From assembly GCF_021347895.1 (NCBI RefSeq), contig NC_067132.1:4199268-4263267 (forward strand): a stretch of 64,000 nt of DNA, read 5' to 3'. Under the pieces are notes generated by a model. It was not told the origin of the DNA and did no database searches. It saw nothing but the letters and a program-made list of their open reading frames with translations. Source of the DNA: Acanthochromis polyacanthus. Lineage: Eukaryota; Chordata; Actinopteri; Pomacentridae. Below are positions 1-15,971 of the stretch, piece by piece; within the stretch, counting starts at the first letter, position 1; each line of letters starts with the position of its first letter. The position numbers and the translations under genes are program-made.

Positions 1-2819
1 CTTTGCTTTATCCTCGTGCTGCGGCAACAACAGTAAACAAAGAGGCAAAAAGTAAAAGGCTGTAGCAAAACTATATACAACTGTGCCCTTCTGTCTCCTC
101 ATTATCATTTCTATTGACTTGAGGGAATTACATCACGACAAAAGTCTGAAGAACATTGAGCTTGTAAGGTTACCTGAGTCTCTTCCTCTGGAACCTTTCT
201 CTTCTTGAGAAAATAGTTTAATATACTCATCTGAAAATGTGACCAGAAAAGAGTCATGGCAGAAAATTACCTGGGCATGACCTAAGCTAACGTTATGTCG
301 TCCTGTTCAAAACGTCTCCCGTGTTTTGCTCCTTGAGTGTAAGGTATTGATAATTATGTGATTCTTTTGTTTTTAGTGTTTATGCAATCATAAAAAACTG
401 TATTAACTATAACTTGGTAGACTCATGTAATATGTTCACATTCAGAATACGACATTTAGTCTTGTAAAAAACATCCTAACTGTAGGCGACATCCACATTA
501 AAGAGGCCTGGAAATTCCACAGGAAACCTCACCTCACAGATAAAGACAAGCTCTCTCCCCTCACTGAGCTAAACAAACAGACAAAGTGCCCCAAAGAGGA
601 TTTTTATGGTTCCAGAGATCTCCGTACCTTCCACCAGGACGCCATAAAATTAACTTATGATGACATTTGACTCTTAAAGAAAACCTCCTTTCTGCAAACA
701 AAGACCCATGGATTTCTGTTATAACCATTCACAGGAAGGACACTCAGGTCTCCTGCATGTAAAGCAGAGAACTGTAGTTTCACAGACCTTTTAACACCTT
801 TAAAAATTAACATTTAAATGATTGTTGTTCACACCGACGGGGAACCGCTTTGATGAACTGAACCTCCACTCTGTCTCTGGCTCCATCTCTGCTGCTCTGC
901 CATCAGATAAACAGTTGTAAATTTTCATGACCTCCTGTTGCCCTGAGGGTCTGCTGGCAGAGACTCTTTCTGTCAACGTACCGGACTTTTCTTAAAACTC
1001 ATGTTTCTGAAATGTATTTTGTGATTCTGTGTTTACCAAAGATATAGTGAAATGTCAACATGCATTTTGAATCAACTCTCGTTTTTCTAGCTTCAGTATT
1101 TCGGGAGATCCAGATTGTTTGCTTAACTCAATTTTTCTTCCACAGTTCAACATTGCCCCCTCTTGATGTCGGAATGCCATGACATTATCAAGGATTTCAC
1201 TGAATTAACCATAAAACTTTGCTTTATTCAGGTTACAAAGACCTGGAAAACTGTTCTATTGGTCACAATATGTATGTCATATTACTCTGTTTTCACTGTG
1301 ATACATATAATAGTAAATAAAGCACACAAACATATAAGTAGGACCTAATAACTCATATATTGTTAGACTAGCTGGTATACTCAGTAGTATTTTATCTTTG
1401 ACTGTTTAAAGTATGTTTTAAGGATCATGGGAAGGTAAACAGACCATTCTTTTTGCGTGTTTTAATATTTTTAATCCAATATTTGATTAGGTCTCATCTC
1501 TCCTCTCCCAGAGCCCACAGGGGGAGGATCCCAAAGTCGCGCCCAGACTCTCAGCTCTCCGCCTTCTGAAGCCAAAAACCTTTTAAAACCAGCCATTTTA
1601 CAACTGTTCTTGCTCTTCTCACTCACTACCAAATACACTGTAATCCCTAATGTAGTAAATAATTTATTGGATTATGTATCATGTACTTAAAATGTCTTAG
1701 AAAGTTTTTCTAACTACAACACTTTGAGTACATTGAGCATTTAGTTTAAAGTAACGGCAAAGCTAATAGTTATAGTAATCTGTACAATTCAGGGGTTTGC
1801 GTAAGATTGCGTCATGACGTGATGCTCAAGGGGCGGAGTTTAGTCCTCTGAAAGTATTCCTATAATGGCGGCCGTCTGTCGCTCTGAGTGGACCAAGCGC
1901 AGACTTTTATATAAAAGACGGTTCTTCACGGTTCTCCAACAGCCTCAAGATCACCACATCAACTGAATTCAATAGATGTTTTTGTACTTTGTTGCTATTA
2001 CGGTAGTTTTTTCTGTGTCGAAAAAGTTGCCCGCGTAAAGTGCGTTTATGTGTGAACATGCCTGTTCTCGAATGACTGGAAATCATAGAGGCTGCTATAT
2101 TCTTTCCTCCCAGTGCGTTCGTCAAGAATGTGCTTCTGGTTCCTGTTTTGGTGAACACGGGTCGGTACGAGAATGGCCGAGAAATCCGCAAAAATGTGCT
2201 CGGTTCGCCGTGAGAAGCTAGCCATGTTAGCATGCTAATGTTAGCATCGTAGCAGGTCGCAGTGGCACATGGCAACTTAATATACACGTCCTTTGCATTG
2301 ATAAACACCGAGCGCACATGGCCACCTTTATATGCAGCTGGAGCATCCACAGTTCTGAGAGATAGTATTGACTCCACTGTCAGTGTTTCCTCACATTTAT
2401 AAGAGTTATTTTGGAGTTACTGATGCATGGAGTACACAGTTGGATCATCTGCTCGCATTGCCTTAAGGTTAGGAGGCTTATTGTGAGTTTATTGACCGCT
2501 GAGTTAATACCGAGCTGCTGCCGTGTGTATCCCTTTAAGATAGTTTAGATATGGTAGTATAATGGTAGCCTCATTAAGAGGCATGCTGCTGGTGCAACAA
2601 TGAAATGCAAGCCGAACCTGTTAGCGCTTGTCAACATTTCTCTGTAACAGAGCTGGGTGTGTCCAACCGACACTGATAATTTGAAGTCATAGAATTAATT
2701 AGGAAAATTATTTTTAGTTGTTGTCCTGTTTGCATGTTACCTACTGCTTTAACATGGTGTCTTAACTCTGTAGGTCCAGTCTCAGGCTCCAGTGAAAGAA
2801 CTTATATAGGCAGAGACCC
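1..2819. other. AT-rich region without a recognised gene
   Basis: I find no exon, repeat family or RNA gene that I can support here. The only notable part is about 1800-1925, where a TGACGTGA CRE-like site, a GGGGCGGAG GC box, an ATGGCGGCC YY1-like word and a TATATAAAAG box lie within about 120 bases. That is promoter-like, but no downstream reading frame supports a gene, so it remains a guess. Short open frames in this stretch have no family resemblance. Confidence 0.5.
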
Positions 2820-2826
2820 AAACACA

Positions 2827-3102
2827 CAACACGGTCTCACGGGGATTCGTGAAACTGTTACGTAAATTTTTTGTTTCTTTTTCGTGCGCACCAACACGAT
2901 TTCGTCATGTTTTTCGTGCCGCTCACCACGAAATGTTTTTCGTGTTGCTCACAACGAAACCCGCTGTGGTAATCACAGCTGAAAGTGGTTTATACCGGCG
3001 GATTCATGACGATCTAAGCTGTCCATCGGTGTATACTGCTTGTGTGATCGCGTTTGCGGCCGCCGGCCGCCGGACATTCTTGAAATTCCTATGCAAATTG
3101 GG

Positions 3103-3137
<35 letters not shown>

Positions 3138-3416
3138 TAAGTGTACCACCGGGTTATGGTTATGGTTAGGGTTATGGTTAGGGACGATGTCATGCAAAAT
3201 ATAGCGTTGGATTCGCCATGGTTTTACATTAAAAATATAATACACACATTCGTTTGAAATACGTTCTGGGTGGCACGAAAAGTCCGCCGTTTAAAATACA
3301 TTGGTGCGCATTTCGTGGTGAGCGGCACGAAAAACATGACGAAATCGTGTTGGTGCGCACGAAACCGAAACTAAAACTTACGTGACAGTTTCACGAATCC
3401 TCGTGAGATCGGGCTG
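2827..3416. mobile_element. 7-bp-TSD inverted-repeat element, copy 1 (telomere-like class)
   Basis: A 590-bp non-coding element with inverted ends of about 108 bp. The left end starts CAACACGGTCTCACGGGG and the right end finishes CTCGTGAGATCGGGCTG. It is flanked by the perfect direct repeat AAACACA (2820-2826 and 3417-3423). The interior holds GCGGCCGCCGGCCGCC, an A-run of 32 bases (3104-3135) that other copies lack, and GGTTATGG/GGTTAGGG repeats at about 3147-3183. No transposase is encoded, and the open frames in it are by-products of the repeats. The 7-bp duplication fits poorly with the common superfamilies, so I leave the superfamily open. It ends about 120 bp before the start codon of the zinc-finger pseudogene. 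Confidence 0.9.
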
Positions 3417-5577
3417 AAACACAGCAGGTAATAAATCTACTACACTGTCTGTTTGTCTATATAAACAATGTGGAGCTAGCCCGTCTTGCTAAGCATGGAA
3501 ACATCTTTTGTTTCCAGGTCACTGCCGGTGCCTATATGACTTGGTTGTGCAAGTTGTGTTCAGTGCCCTATGCACAATTATTCACACGTTATAGGCTCCA
3601 GCACAGTCAGTCTTCAGGAGTCAGTCAACTGCCATGCCCGCATGGGGATTGCATGTGCACATTTAAGACTCTTAGTACACTTGGATCGCATTTATCTCGC
3701 AACCACAAAACTGAAATTAGCAGTAGCGCAGGTCTGAGTCAGGAGCACGAGTCAAAAGTGACATTCAAGTGTCCTCTGTGCACATTTGAGGAGCCTTTTT
3801 CAGAATCTGGGGTTTTCTATTGTTTGAGAAGACATTTAAAAAATCACGAGACTGTGCCCATACAATGACTGTAACTATAGTACCAATGTAACAAGTACCT
3901 TCAATGGTCATAAAAGTAAACAACACCAATCAAGGCTTGCTTCAGACTTCTGCAGTTACACCATCAAGAATGAACATGTACAGAGTCTACCAGGCACTAG
4001 TTCAGAGGTCGCTAGTGAAGAGGACACTAGTGAACATTTTCCAGATCCCCAGACAGAGGAGGATGCTCAGCAGTATACTGACAGACTAAAAGATCAGTTC
4101 AAACATAATGCAGCTTCTTTATTTCTGAAGATGCAGGCTATCCTTCATGTCTCATGCACGGCTATCCAAGAAATAGTGGAGCACTTGAATAGCATCTTTT
4201 CATTGTCCAAGCCATTGGTCAGGGAGGCTGTCAGTGAGATTTTGCAGGGATATGGTCACAATATTACAATTGTACTCTGGATGAAGTTGTTGAAGCAGTC
4301 ATGGACTCAAATGTTCTCTTTAGTGCCACATCTGCAGGCGCAGAGTTGTCGTCTTGCAAGCGAAGAAAAACATTTTTTGAGCACAACTATCCACTTGTAA
4401 AGCCAATAGAATATCAGCTGGAGCAACCTGGCCATACATTTGTGTATGTTCCAGTCCTTGAAATGATTCAGGAGTTATTTAAAAACACAGATATTCTCAG
4501 CAAGATCAGAGAACCAGACACTGAGTGTAGACAAATTGTATCATACCGTGATGGCTCTTATTTCAAAGAGAATGAGTTACTTAACTCAACAGAAGAGCTA
4601 ACCTTGGCACTTCAGCTTTATATAGATGACCTTGAAATAGCAAACCCTCTTGGCACATCCTGTAAAATCCACAAAGTTTGTGCAATCTACTGGATCCTTG
4701 CCAATTTGCCCCTGAAATACCGAGCTACATTACACAATATACAACTGGGTGTGTTAGCTAAAGTGAAAGATGTCAAGTTTTATGGTTATGAAGTTGTACT
4801 TGCACCATTGTTGCGTGATGTTCGTATTCTAGAGCAGGATGGTGTCTTCATTGAATCGCTTGGTCAGAATATCAAAGGCACTATCCTTCTGCTGACAATT
4901 TGGGAGCCCAGGGGTTGGCTGGCTTTATAGAGTCATTCAATGGCGAGAAGTCGCATGTTTGTAGAGTCTGCTTGGGCACAAATGAAGAGTTTCAGAAATA
5001 TGAAGTCAGACAAGGACACTTCATTCAGAGAACCAAAGACAGCCATGACCTCCATGTCCAAAATGTTGAGGAAGAAAACGCAAAACTACTTGAAATTAAA
5101 AAAAGAAAAAAAGCAGAAAGCAAAAAAGTCGCAGAAAAGGATGTTGTGATCAATGTTAAAGGTGTTAAAGGTGAATGTGCCTTGCACAAATAACTTCAAT
5201 ACTTTCATCCTATCACAGGTTTTGCCCCTGACCTCCTTCATGACCTCTTAGCAGGAGTCCTCCCTGTTGAGCTTTCTCTTTGCATTAAAGAGATGATCAA
5301 TCTGAAGTACTTTACGTTAGTGTATTTGAATGAAAAGATTGCATCGTTCCCATATCAGCACACTGATAAAGAGGACAGACCTCAGCCAATTCCCAAAACA
5401 TTCATGACTCGAGGCACAATAGGAGGCAATGGGCATGAAAATGCCACTCTGCTTAGACTACTTCCACTATTTGTAGGTAATAGAGTACCAGAGGGTGATG
5501 GTGCCTGGTCAGTTTTGATGGATCTAAAAGAGGTATTGGAGTTGGCATTGTGCCAATCATTTACCAATGAGTCCTTA

Positions 5578-7212
<1,635 letters not shown>

Positions 7213-7915
7213 TAGTATATTTACAGTGCAAAATAAGTGATCACAGACAGACACTGAAAACAGTCTTCCCAGAGTATATACTTCGTCCTAAACATCACTA
7301 TCTGGAGCACTATCCTGCCTTGGTTAGGTGCTTTGGTCCTATTGTGCATGTTTGGACTATGAGGTTTGAAGCGAAACATCGTTTTTTTAAAGAAGGTGGT
7401 TCATGACACTATGAACTTTAAAAATGTTTTGAAGACGATGGCATCCAGGCACCAAAGCATGATTGCATATCACCTTAGTTCACCATCCCTTTTCAGACCT
7501 GAAGTCCAAACATCCAGAGTAGACTGTACTGGTTTCAACTCTTCCAGAGGTAGCCCAGGCACACATTAAACAACACACTGCCAGTGACACAGTCTACAGT
7601 ACACCAAAGGTGACCGTTGATGGCATAGACTATACAAATGAAATGTTTGTGTCTGTTGGACATAGTGGGGGACTTTCTAAATTCAGCAAAATTGCACAGA
7701 TCTACCTTGTAAATCAAAATGTAACCTTTCTCTGTTGTGATTTTGAGACCTATTATTTAGAGCATCTCCGTTCCTATGAGCTGTCAGCCACTTGGTCAAG
7801 TCAATCAGTCTATGTGCTATCAGATCTCAATGACACTGATACATTCTCTGCATACAGGATTGATGGCTTGGTGCTTTTGACTCCAAAGAGATTCATACAT
7901 GTTAAAGGCAATTAG

Positions 7916-8358
7916 TGCAGAAAAAAGAAATGAAAAGGAAAATGAAAAAAGAACACTGAATAGAAAACAGTCAGCATGGCCAAACAATGACAGCCGTTGT
8001 ATCATTAAGACTTACTTTGCTCTAGTTTTGTACTATATTCTTACTTGGTATGGCTCAGATCATTTCTCACGTGTGCTGGCCATGGGTGGCACTTGTTTGT
8101 GGCAATATAAGTACTGCTTGTGAGGAAGAGTGAGCTATTTCAAAATGAAAATACTGTCAACTATGAAGAATGCATTGTGTATATTGTGATATGCATTTTT
8201 TAGGCGAGGTGCTGCTGTATTATCTGAAGAAAGCAGAAAATAAGAGACATTTTTTGTGAGTGCAGTACTTAAATATAGACACTGCACTATGAATGTGGAT
8301 GTGCTTGTAAATGGCAAAGTATTCCTTTAACCTCTTAAATGTCTCTTTTCTTCATTAG
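7916..8358. other. Spacer between the two pseudogenes
   Basis: About 440 bp of AT-rich DNA with no recognisable repeat. Its end is a polypyrimidine tract and acceptor (TCTCTTTTCTTCATTAG, ending 8358) that leads into the first coding exon of the SAMD3-like gene. An untranslated first exon could lie in or before this stretch, but I cannot point to one. Confidence 0.4.
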
Positions 8359-9697
8359 TGCAATGGCAACCTTAGACCCTCAACCGATGATTTTACGTGT
8401 CGTCGAGCCTGACCGTGCACGGAAATTAAAGCTAAGCTCACGGCCAGCCTCTGTAGCTGCACTGATTCGGATCATAAAAGAACAACTTCAGTTAGATCTC
8501 GACTTCAGCTTGGAATGTGAAGACCCAGACTTTGATGGAAACCGCACTGAACTAGTTCAAATTGACGAGTTGCTGCAGAAAGCTGTTGTACACATCATAC
8601 TGTCAACAGATTCCAGTTCTGAGGCATCTACTATAATTCTGTCAGATATCTCATCTCCAGAACGTGTCCAGAGGTGGCCAACAGGTCAATTTCCAATTCC
8701 TGAGTTTTCTTATGATGTTGAACTGGTTCTTCAAAAGGGAAATGAAGAATATGAAAAGACTGGGAAGCTTCTGAACTTGAGAAGGGACCAAAAGCATGAC
8801 ATCTTGGAAACACTTGCCAAAACCATGTATCGCTTCAAGGCTTACGAAAGCAAGAAGCAAAGAGCACAGGTAGCAGAGGCACTTGTGACCAAACATCCAT
8901 GTTTGAAAGAAGCAGGATCTGACAATGGTTGGGATAGATGGAATCAGAGTATCGCCTTTAAGTCAGGCAATTACAAGGCCAAGCTGAGGAAGGCAGGGTG
9001 TCTGGAGGTTGTTGCAAATGCTGGAAAAAGAAGTCGAAACCACCCTGAGAATGAATTTCCACACGCAAACATCAAAAGAGCCAGGCGTGCAGAAATCAAC
9101 TATATGCCCAACTTTCCACATGGCCAGAATGAGGAAAGTCTTGAGCTTTTGAGGACGAACATAGTTGAAGAAGTTCAGAAGACTGAGAAGAACCTACCTC
9201 TTATTAGTAAGATGATGCAGAGCACATTTGCCCTGCGGTGACAGGACATAGTGATGACCTGCACATCAGTGCGACAGATCATGGACAAGTGGCCTGCTCT
9301 CAGATTGGAGTCTGAGGTAGGTTCAGTAATCATCACAATCCTACACCTTTAGTCATTGAGCAATTGGAATACAAGTTTGCTTTCCCATTCTGTCCCAGGG
9401 GATGGGACCCTCTGAATCCCCTCTGAACTTTAGGGCTATGCCCAACACACACAAGAAATAACCTAGCAAGCATCTGAACCTATTGTTCTGTTTTCTTTTG
9501 TTTTGTAGGTATATGCTGAGTTCCAGCGGATAACGAACCAGAACCTTCCCAATAGGTTCTATGCTGAGCTGGATCGTCACATTCCCCGCTTGATGGTCAT
9601 ATTTAGGGGAAAAGCGACCAAAACTGGAAAGATTGCAGATGCACTGAAATAAATTTTCAAGCTCCACGATGAACAGGTAGATATTATTTATCTACAT

Positions 9698-10862
9698 CAT
9701 ACATGAGCAACTGGCGGCCAGGGACACATGCGGCCCCCACACTCACTTAATGCGGCCCACAGGGAAATAACAGAATACTGATATTACTGATTACAGCTGT
9801 AACAATTCCACAACATCCAAACCTGACCCACTTTAATTACTTCAGTCTGTTGGTAGCCCGTGTTCAAAATCAATTGTCTCTTTTTATGTCCAATGGTATT
9901 TGTATTTAAGGCCATAAAATCAACATATGTATAACTAAATGCATTTGATATTGCATCAAAATTTTACTTTTCAGGTTTCAAATTAAAAAAAAAAACCATA
10001 ACAGAAACAGTCGATTTCCAAGATCAAAATGCGTCAGTTTGTGTGACATAGAATGTGGCCCTCTGGAGTCGGTAGCTATGTTCACATGGACACAAATAAT
10101 CGGAATAAAAAACTGATCAGAATATAAATGCTTCATGTAAACATGTCATCCAGAATGTTCTGATCCGAAAGAGCTCGTTAGGCCATTCCGAACGAGAGGG
10201 GTGGTTTATACTGATTGTTGCTCCGAACGGCGTCCATGTACACACTTGTTCCAGCTTCTTCCGATCATGTTCGGGGTAAAGCTGTTCTCACTGCGCATGT
10301 CAGCCTTACGTGGAGATGACACATTTCTGTATTTCAGGCAGGTATAGCAATCATGGCTGTTGGGCTAATCAAAGGAACATATTTTGGGTCCATTTTGGAA
10401 AAAAACAACCAACACAAAAACAACAGCCGCGAGAGATGAGGAAAATGAATGATCCAGTACACGGCAAGCCAACAAGCTGTGGAGAATTCTCAGTCGCGCC
10501 GATCTCTTAAAATGTAAACAAAGGCACGCGATCCATGTGCGTTTGTTTACATTTTATTGAGAGATCAGCACGACTCCAAGAATCACCATGGCAATGTCTT
10601 TTGTTTACATCGCGGGCGGAAATGATAGCTGCTTCTTCGGCTATTTCCAGAATATTAGACGTATCTGCGCATGTCAGAGTGGTTAAGTCTGAATAAATGC
10701 GTGATGCATGAACACACACGTAATGATCAGATCACTTTATTCACCATCCATATGAACAGTGAAGTCGGAATGTCTATTTTAATCAGATTGAGAAAATTCT
10801 GCACATGTGAACATGGCTAGTGTGGAAGTGGCCCTTGCCATCATCTGAGTTGCCCACCCCTG
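9698..10862. mobile_element. Non-autonomous hAT-type element
   Basis: The right end reads, inward, CAGGGGTGGGCAACTC, a typical hAT terminus. The left end, CATACATGAGCAACTGG, aligns to it with several substitutions. The flanks ATCTACAT (9690-9697) and GTCTACAT (10863-10870) match in 7 of 8 bases, as expected of an aged 8-bp hAT duplication. It has no transposase reading frame. A second element (10075-10817) is nested inside. It lies in intron 2 of the SAMD3-like pseudogene. Confidence 0.7.
10075..10817. mobile_element. TA-flanked inverted-repeat element nested in the hAT element
   Basis: A 743-bp element whose ends read GCTATGTTCACATGG (left) and GCCATGTTCACATGTGC (right, inverted), each preceded by TA. 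The subterminal parts also pair loosely (AATCGGAATAAAAA against GATTAAAATAGACATTCCG). No coding capacity is seen. The superfamily is not certain from the ends alone. Confidence 0.6.
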
Positions 10863-11076
10863 GTCTACATGATGTAACAAGTGTAATGACCCAAATTGTC
10901 TGTCTTTATGACTTTGACTTTATTATTGCATTAACTTTTCTTTCACAAAAACAATTTTGTCTGCATAAAAATGGTATAGCCTTTCAGATAGAAATAATGT
11001 AAAGAACACATAATTTGTATTGTGGGCTAAGTCCCTCAAGACCGTTCAGGATAATTGATTAGGATTAATTAGTATA

Positions 11077-12417
11077 AAATACTGATAACACACACTGCAT
11101 CTAGGGGACACAGCATGCCGTGTAAGGTGGGCGGGGTTGCTCGGGTAGGCGGGATCTCCCATTGACCCCGCTCCCGGCACGGCTTAGCTACTACCCCCTA
11201 ATTTTAACTGCAAACAACACAGATCTCATCAACATTCATGCGCAGGGGAGGTGGGGGTAATGGGGTCCTTCACATAACCCGTTTTCTGGTCGCCGCCGGG
11301 GCGGGGCGGGGGGGGGGGGGGGGGTGGCTGGCTACGGGCTCCTGGTCTTTGGGGATGTCCGCATCTGGGTGGTGGTGGGGGCCGGCCTTGGGGCCCGGTT
11401 TTGTGGCCCGGTATCCCCTGGCCTTCCGGGGCTGCCCTCATGGGGCACTATGGGTGGATGAGTGATGGGGGGGCACTGGTGGGTGATGGGGGGGCGAGAG
11501 GGTAGTGGGGGGGTGCGGGGGGTGCCCTGGATCTTGGGCTGTGGCGGAGGCACCGGCCCATGCCGGGTGGCCGTCTGGGGTGGCCGGTTCCCCTGGTGGT
11601 GTTGGCCCTCTGCCTGGGGGGGCGGGGGTTGCCTCTTGGATGCCTGGGGCCCAGGGTCCTGTGCTGTGTCTGCCCTGGGCCTCCGGCCCCTGGCGGGGTC
11701 GGCGGTCGCCTGGGGCCTGGCCCCGCTGGACGCTGGGGGCCTGGCCGGGTTCTCCCTCTGCCCCCTTCCGGGCCGATCTGTGGTCATCCTCGTGGTTTGG
11801 TGGCTCGGGTCTCTGCTCTGGGATCGCTGCAGGCTCGCCTGGGTCTTGTGGGCTCTCAGGCCCACTTCTGGCCTTCACGGAGATCAGAGGTTATAGTTGC
11901 ATTATCACAGTCACAATTGCACCGTACTCTGCATGTGGACATAGCAACCATGTTGTCTTGTGGGGAGTTAAGTTTGTCCCGGTGCCAAAATATCAAAAGA
12001 CATGTTTCCTCAGTTTGTTCGTTTCATATAGATGTTCTGAATAATTACTAGCTGTGTTTCCTAACAAAACCCGTAGGATGCTTTCTGCTGTGTCTTTGTT
12101 GAGGTGTACTAGCTTTTTGTCTGTTGTGTCGGTTTCAATTCTCTTCTCTATCCCACTTTGTTGTTGTTTTTTTTTTTTTTTTTCCTTCTTCTTTTCTGGT
12201 TTCTTTCTTCCTGCCTCTTTGTTTCCCTGTCAGGTCCGGCAAATTTATGTATATTTATCTAATCAACAAGTATTCAAACTAAATAAATTATTGAACATTA
12301 TCAAGGGGAGTCGTATACTTATAAACTCCCCTTGGAAAAGCAAACTTGTGTGGCACAATGCAGCAGCCAGATCCCCATTCTGTCTGCTCTGTTGCTGGAC
12401 AGGACAAAAAAAAAAAA
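11077..12417 (+). mobile_element. 5'-truncated poly(A) LINE-type insertion with GC-rich untranslated region
   Basis: A 1341-bp insertion flanked by the perfect 16-bp duplication AGGATTAATTAGTATA (11061-11076 and 12418-12433). It ends in a poly(A) run (12406-12418). This is the signature of target-primed reverse transcription. The first 800 bp are strongly G-rich on this strand, with a G-run near 11308-11323. The 3' part holds a hairpin at about 12303-12333 (AAGGGGAGT and ACTCCCCTT arms). No reverse-transcriptase frame remains; long open frames in the GC-rich part are a composition effect. I believe it is the 3' untranslated region of a fish LINE, but I cannot name the family with certainty. 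Confidence 0.8.
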
Positions 12418-12433
12418 AGGATTAATTAGTATA

Positions 12434-13165
12434 TGTCTAAATATTTGCACTTCTATTTTAATCTTCATAAGAATTGCAAGATATCAACAGGAAGCGTACC
12501 ACTATGCTCCATAACCTTCCTGTGTTCCTGCGAGAGGACTTCTCTACTGTGTTCAAAACCTGCACGGTGAGGCCTCATCATTATCACACCTTATTAACAT
12601 TGTAAATCTTGTTAGTGTCCTTGGTATTTTAGATACAATGACGGGCTCTGAACACTTGTACAAATATATTAAGCATGCTGTGTATTCATATTTTAACAAG
12701 CACTGGAGGTTGTTAAACAGTTTTACACTGACTCTAACCATCATAATAGAAGATCTGGTCCTCAGTGATTACAGGACTGACATGACCCTTGTCTTGTAGA
12801 AGCCATTGTCCAAGGCATGAGATATGTTGAGCTCAAGTTGTACCCACACTCTAGATTAGAGACATCTTTTTAAATATGTACTAAATAATTTCCCCCCATA
12901 AACTCCCAATAATAGAATATTTTAGATTCATTTCACATATACACACATAAAGTAACTGCAGTCGCCTATTGTTCCAGCTCCTTGGTAAACAGAAACTTCA
13001 TACCAATTTGATCCTCTCAGAAGAGAGAACTCCACAAAGATCATCACTTTCAATCCTCTAGTATTTAGTTCCATTTTTTTAAACCGTCACTTTGAATTGC
13101 ACTTGTTTATCCCGTGTCCTGAAATCTTTCTCCTGATCAAGCATTAATCATAGAGTGATGTGATT
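12434..13165. other. Intron sequence of the SAMD3-like pseudogene
   Basis: AT-rich sequence without a recognisable element or exon. It separates the poly(A) LINE insertion from the Tc1 copy at 13168. Confidence 0.5.
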
Positions 13166-13387
13166 TACACACGTGGACAAAATTGTTGGTACCCCTCAGT
13201 TAAAGAAGGAAAAACTCACAATTCTCACTGAAATCACTTGAAACTCACAAAAGTAACAATAAATAAAAATTTATTGAAAATTAAATAATCAAAATCAGCC
13301 ATTACTTTTGAATTGTTGATTAACATAATTATTTAAAAAAAACAAACTAATGAAATAGGGCTGGACAAAAATGATGGTACCCATAAC

Positions 13388-15113
<1,726 letters not shown>

Positions 15114-15403
15114 TCAATTAAATGACACACCTGAGTTAATCATGTCACTCTGGTCAAATAGTTTTCAATCTTTTATAGAGGTACCATCATTTTTGTCCAG
15201 GCCTGTTTCATTAGTTTGTTTTTTTAAATAATTATGTTAATCAACAATTCAAAAGTAATGGCTGTTTTTGATTATTTAATTTTCAATAAATTTTTATTTA
15301 TTGTTACTTTTGTGAGTTTCAAGTGATTTCAGTGAGAATTGTGGGTTTTTCCTTCTTTAACTGAGGGGTACCAACAATTTTGTCCACGTGTGTAGTATGA
15401 ACA

Positions 15404-15500
15404 TATAGATGCAACACAACAGTGTTAAATCAAGCCTGAGAACTTGGTTGCATTTCTACAGTCTAGGCTTAAATCAACACTGTTGTGTTGCATCTGTATG
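15404..15500. repeat. Near-perfect hairpin-forming inverted repeat
   Basis: The arm GATGCAACACAACAGTGTT (from 15408) pairs with AACACTGTTGTGTTGCATC (ending about 15494). The pairing extends inward to AAATCAAGCCT/AGGCTTAAATC, leaving a loop of about 35 bases. It lies 12 bp outside the end of the Tc1 copy, in the last intron of the SAMD3-like pseudogene. It may be a small inverted-repeat element; I see no clear target duplication. Confidence 0.75.
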
Positions 15501-15971
15501 GTTAAACGGCATTTATGCTTTGTGTTGAGCTGAACATAGTCACTCAGACCCATTTTCATATTCATAAACAGGAACCACTGCAAGGACTTTCACCACATAT
15601 GTACTGTTTACTTGACATTTCTTTCATTCATTCAGGAAGAGGATGCCGATCTAGAGCTCACTGACCCAATCGTGCTCCTGATGGTTGCTGCAGTTGGGGA
15701 CAATGTCAAGCGCGCTATACACTACGACCCGAGGAAGGTCACAGTCACCATTGAAGGTGACAAGGTGATCTCCCTTCCCAGATTTAGCGATGTTGTTGTT
15801 GTTGTTGTGTTCGGACTGATGTATCCGCTGCATCTCGATGATCCAAAAGTACTGCCCAACACCTTTCGGTTCATTCAGAAAGTTTTGCTGGATTTGGATT
15901 CAGGAACACTGGTACCCAAACTCCTGTCCCTCAAGAATGCCTTGCTTAACAATCCCGATTTCGTTGTTTAG

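Noticed and set aside
1907..2377. 156-residue minus-strand open frame over the promoter-like stretch
   Set aside because: There is no recognisable domain, and a single open frame of this size is expected by chance in a mildly GC-rich stretch.
11332..12044. Several open frames of 140-180 codons on both strands in the GC-rich part
   Set aside because: They overlap in all frames and are proline-, glycine- and arginine-rich owing to base composition. The region is the body of a retroposed, 5'-truncated element.
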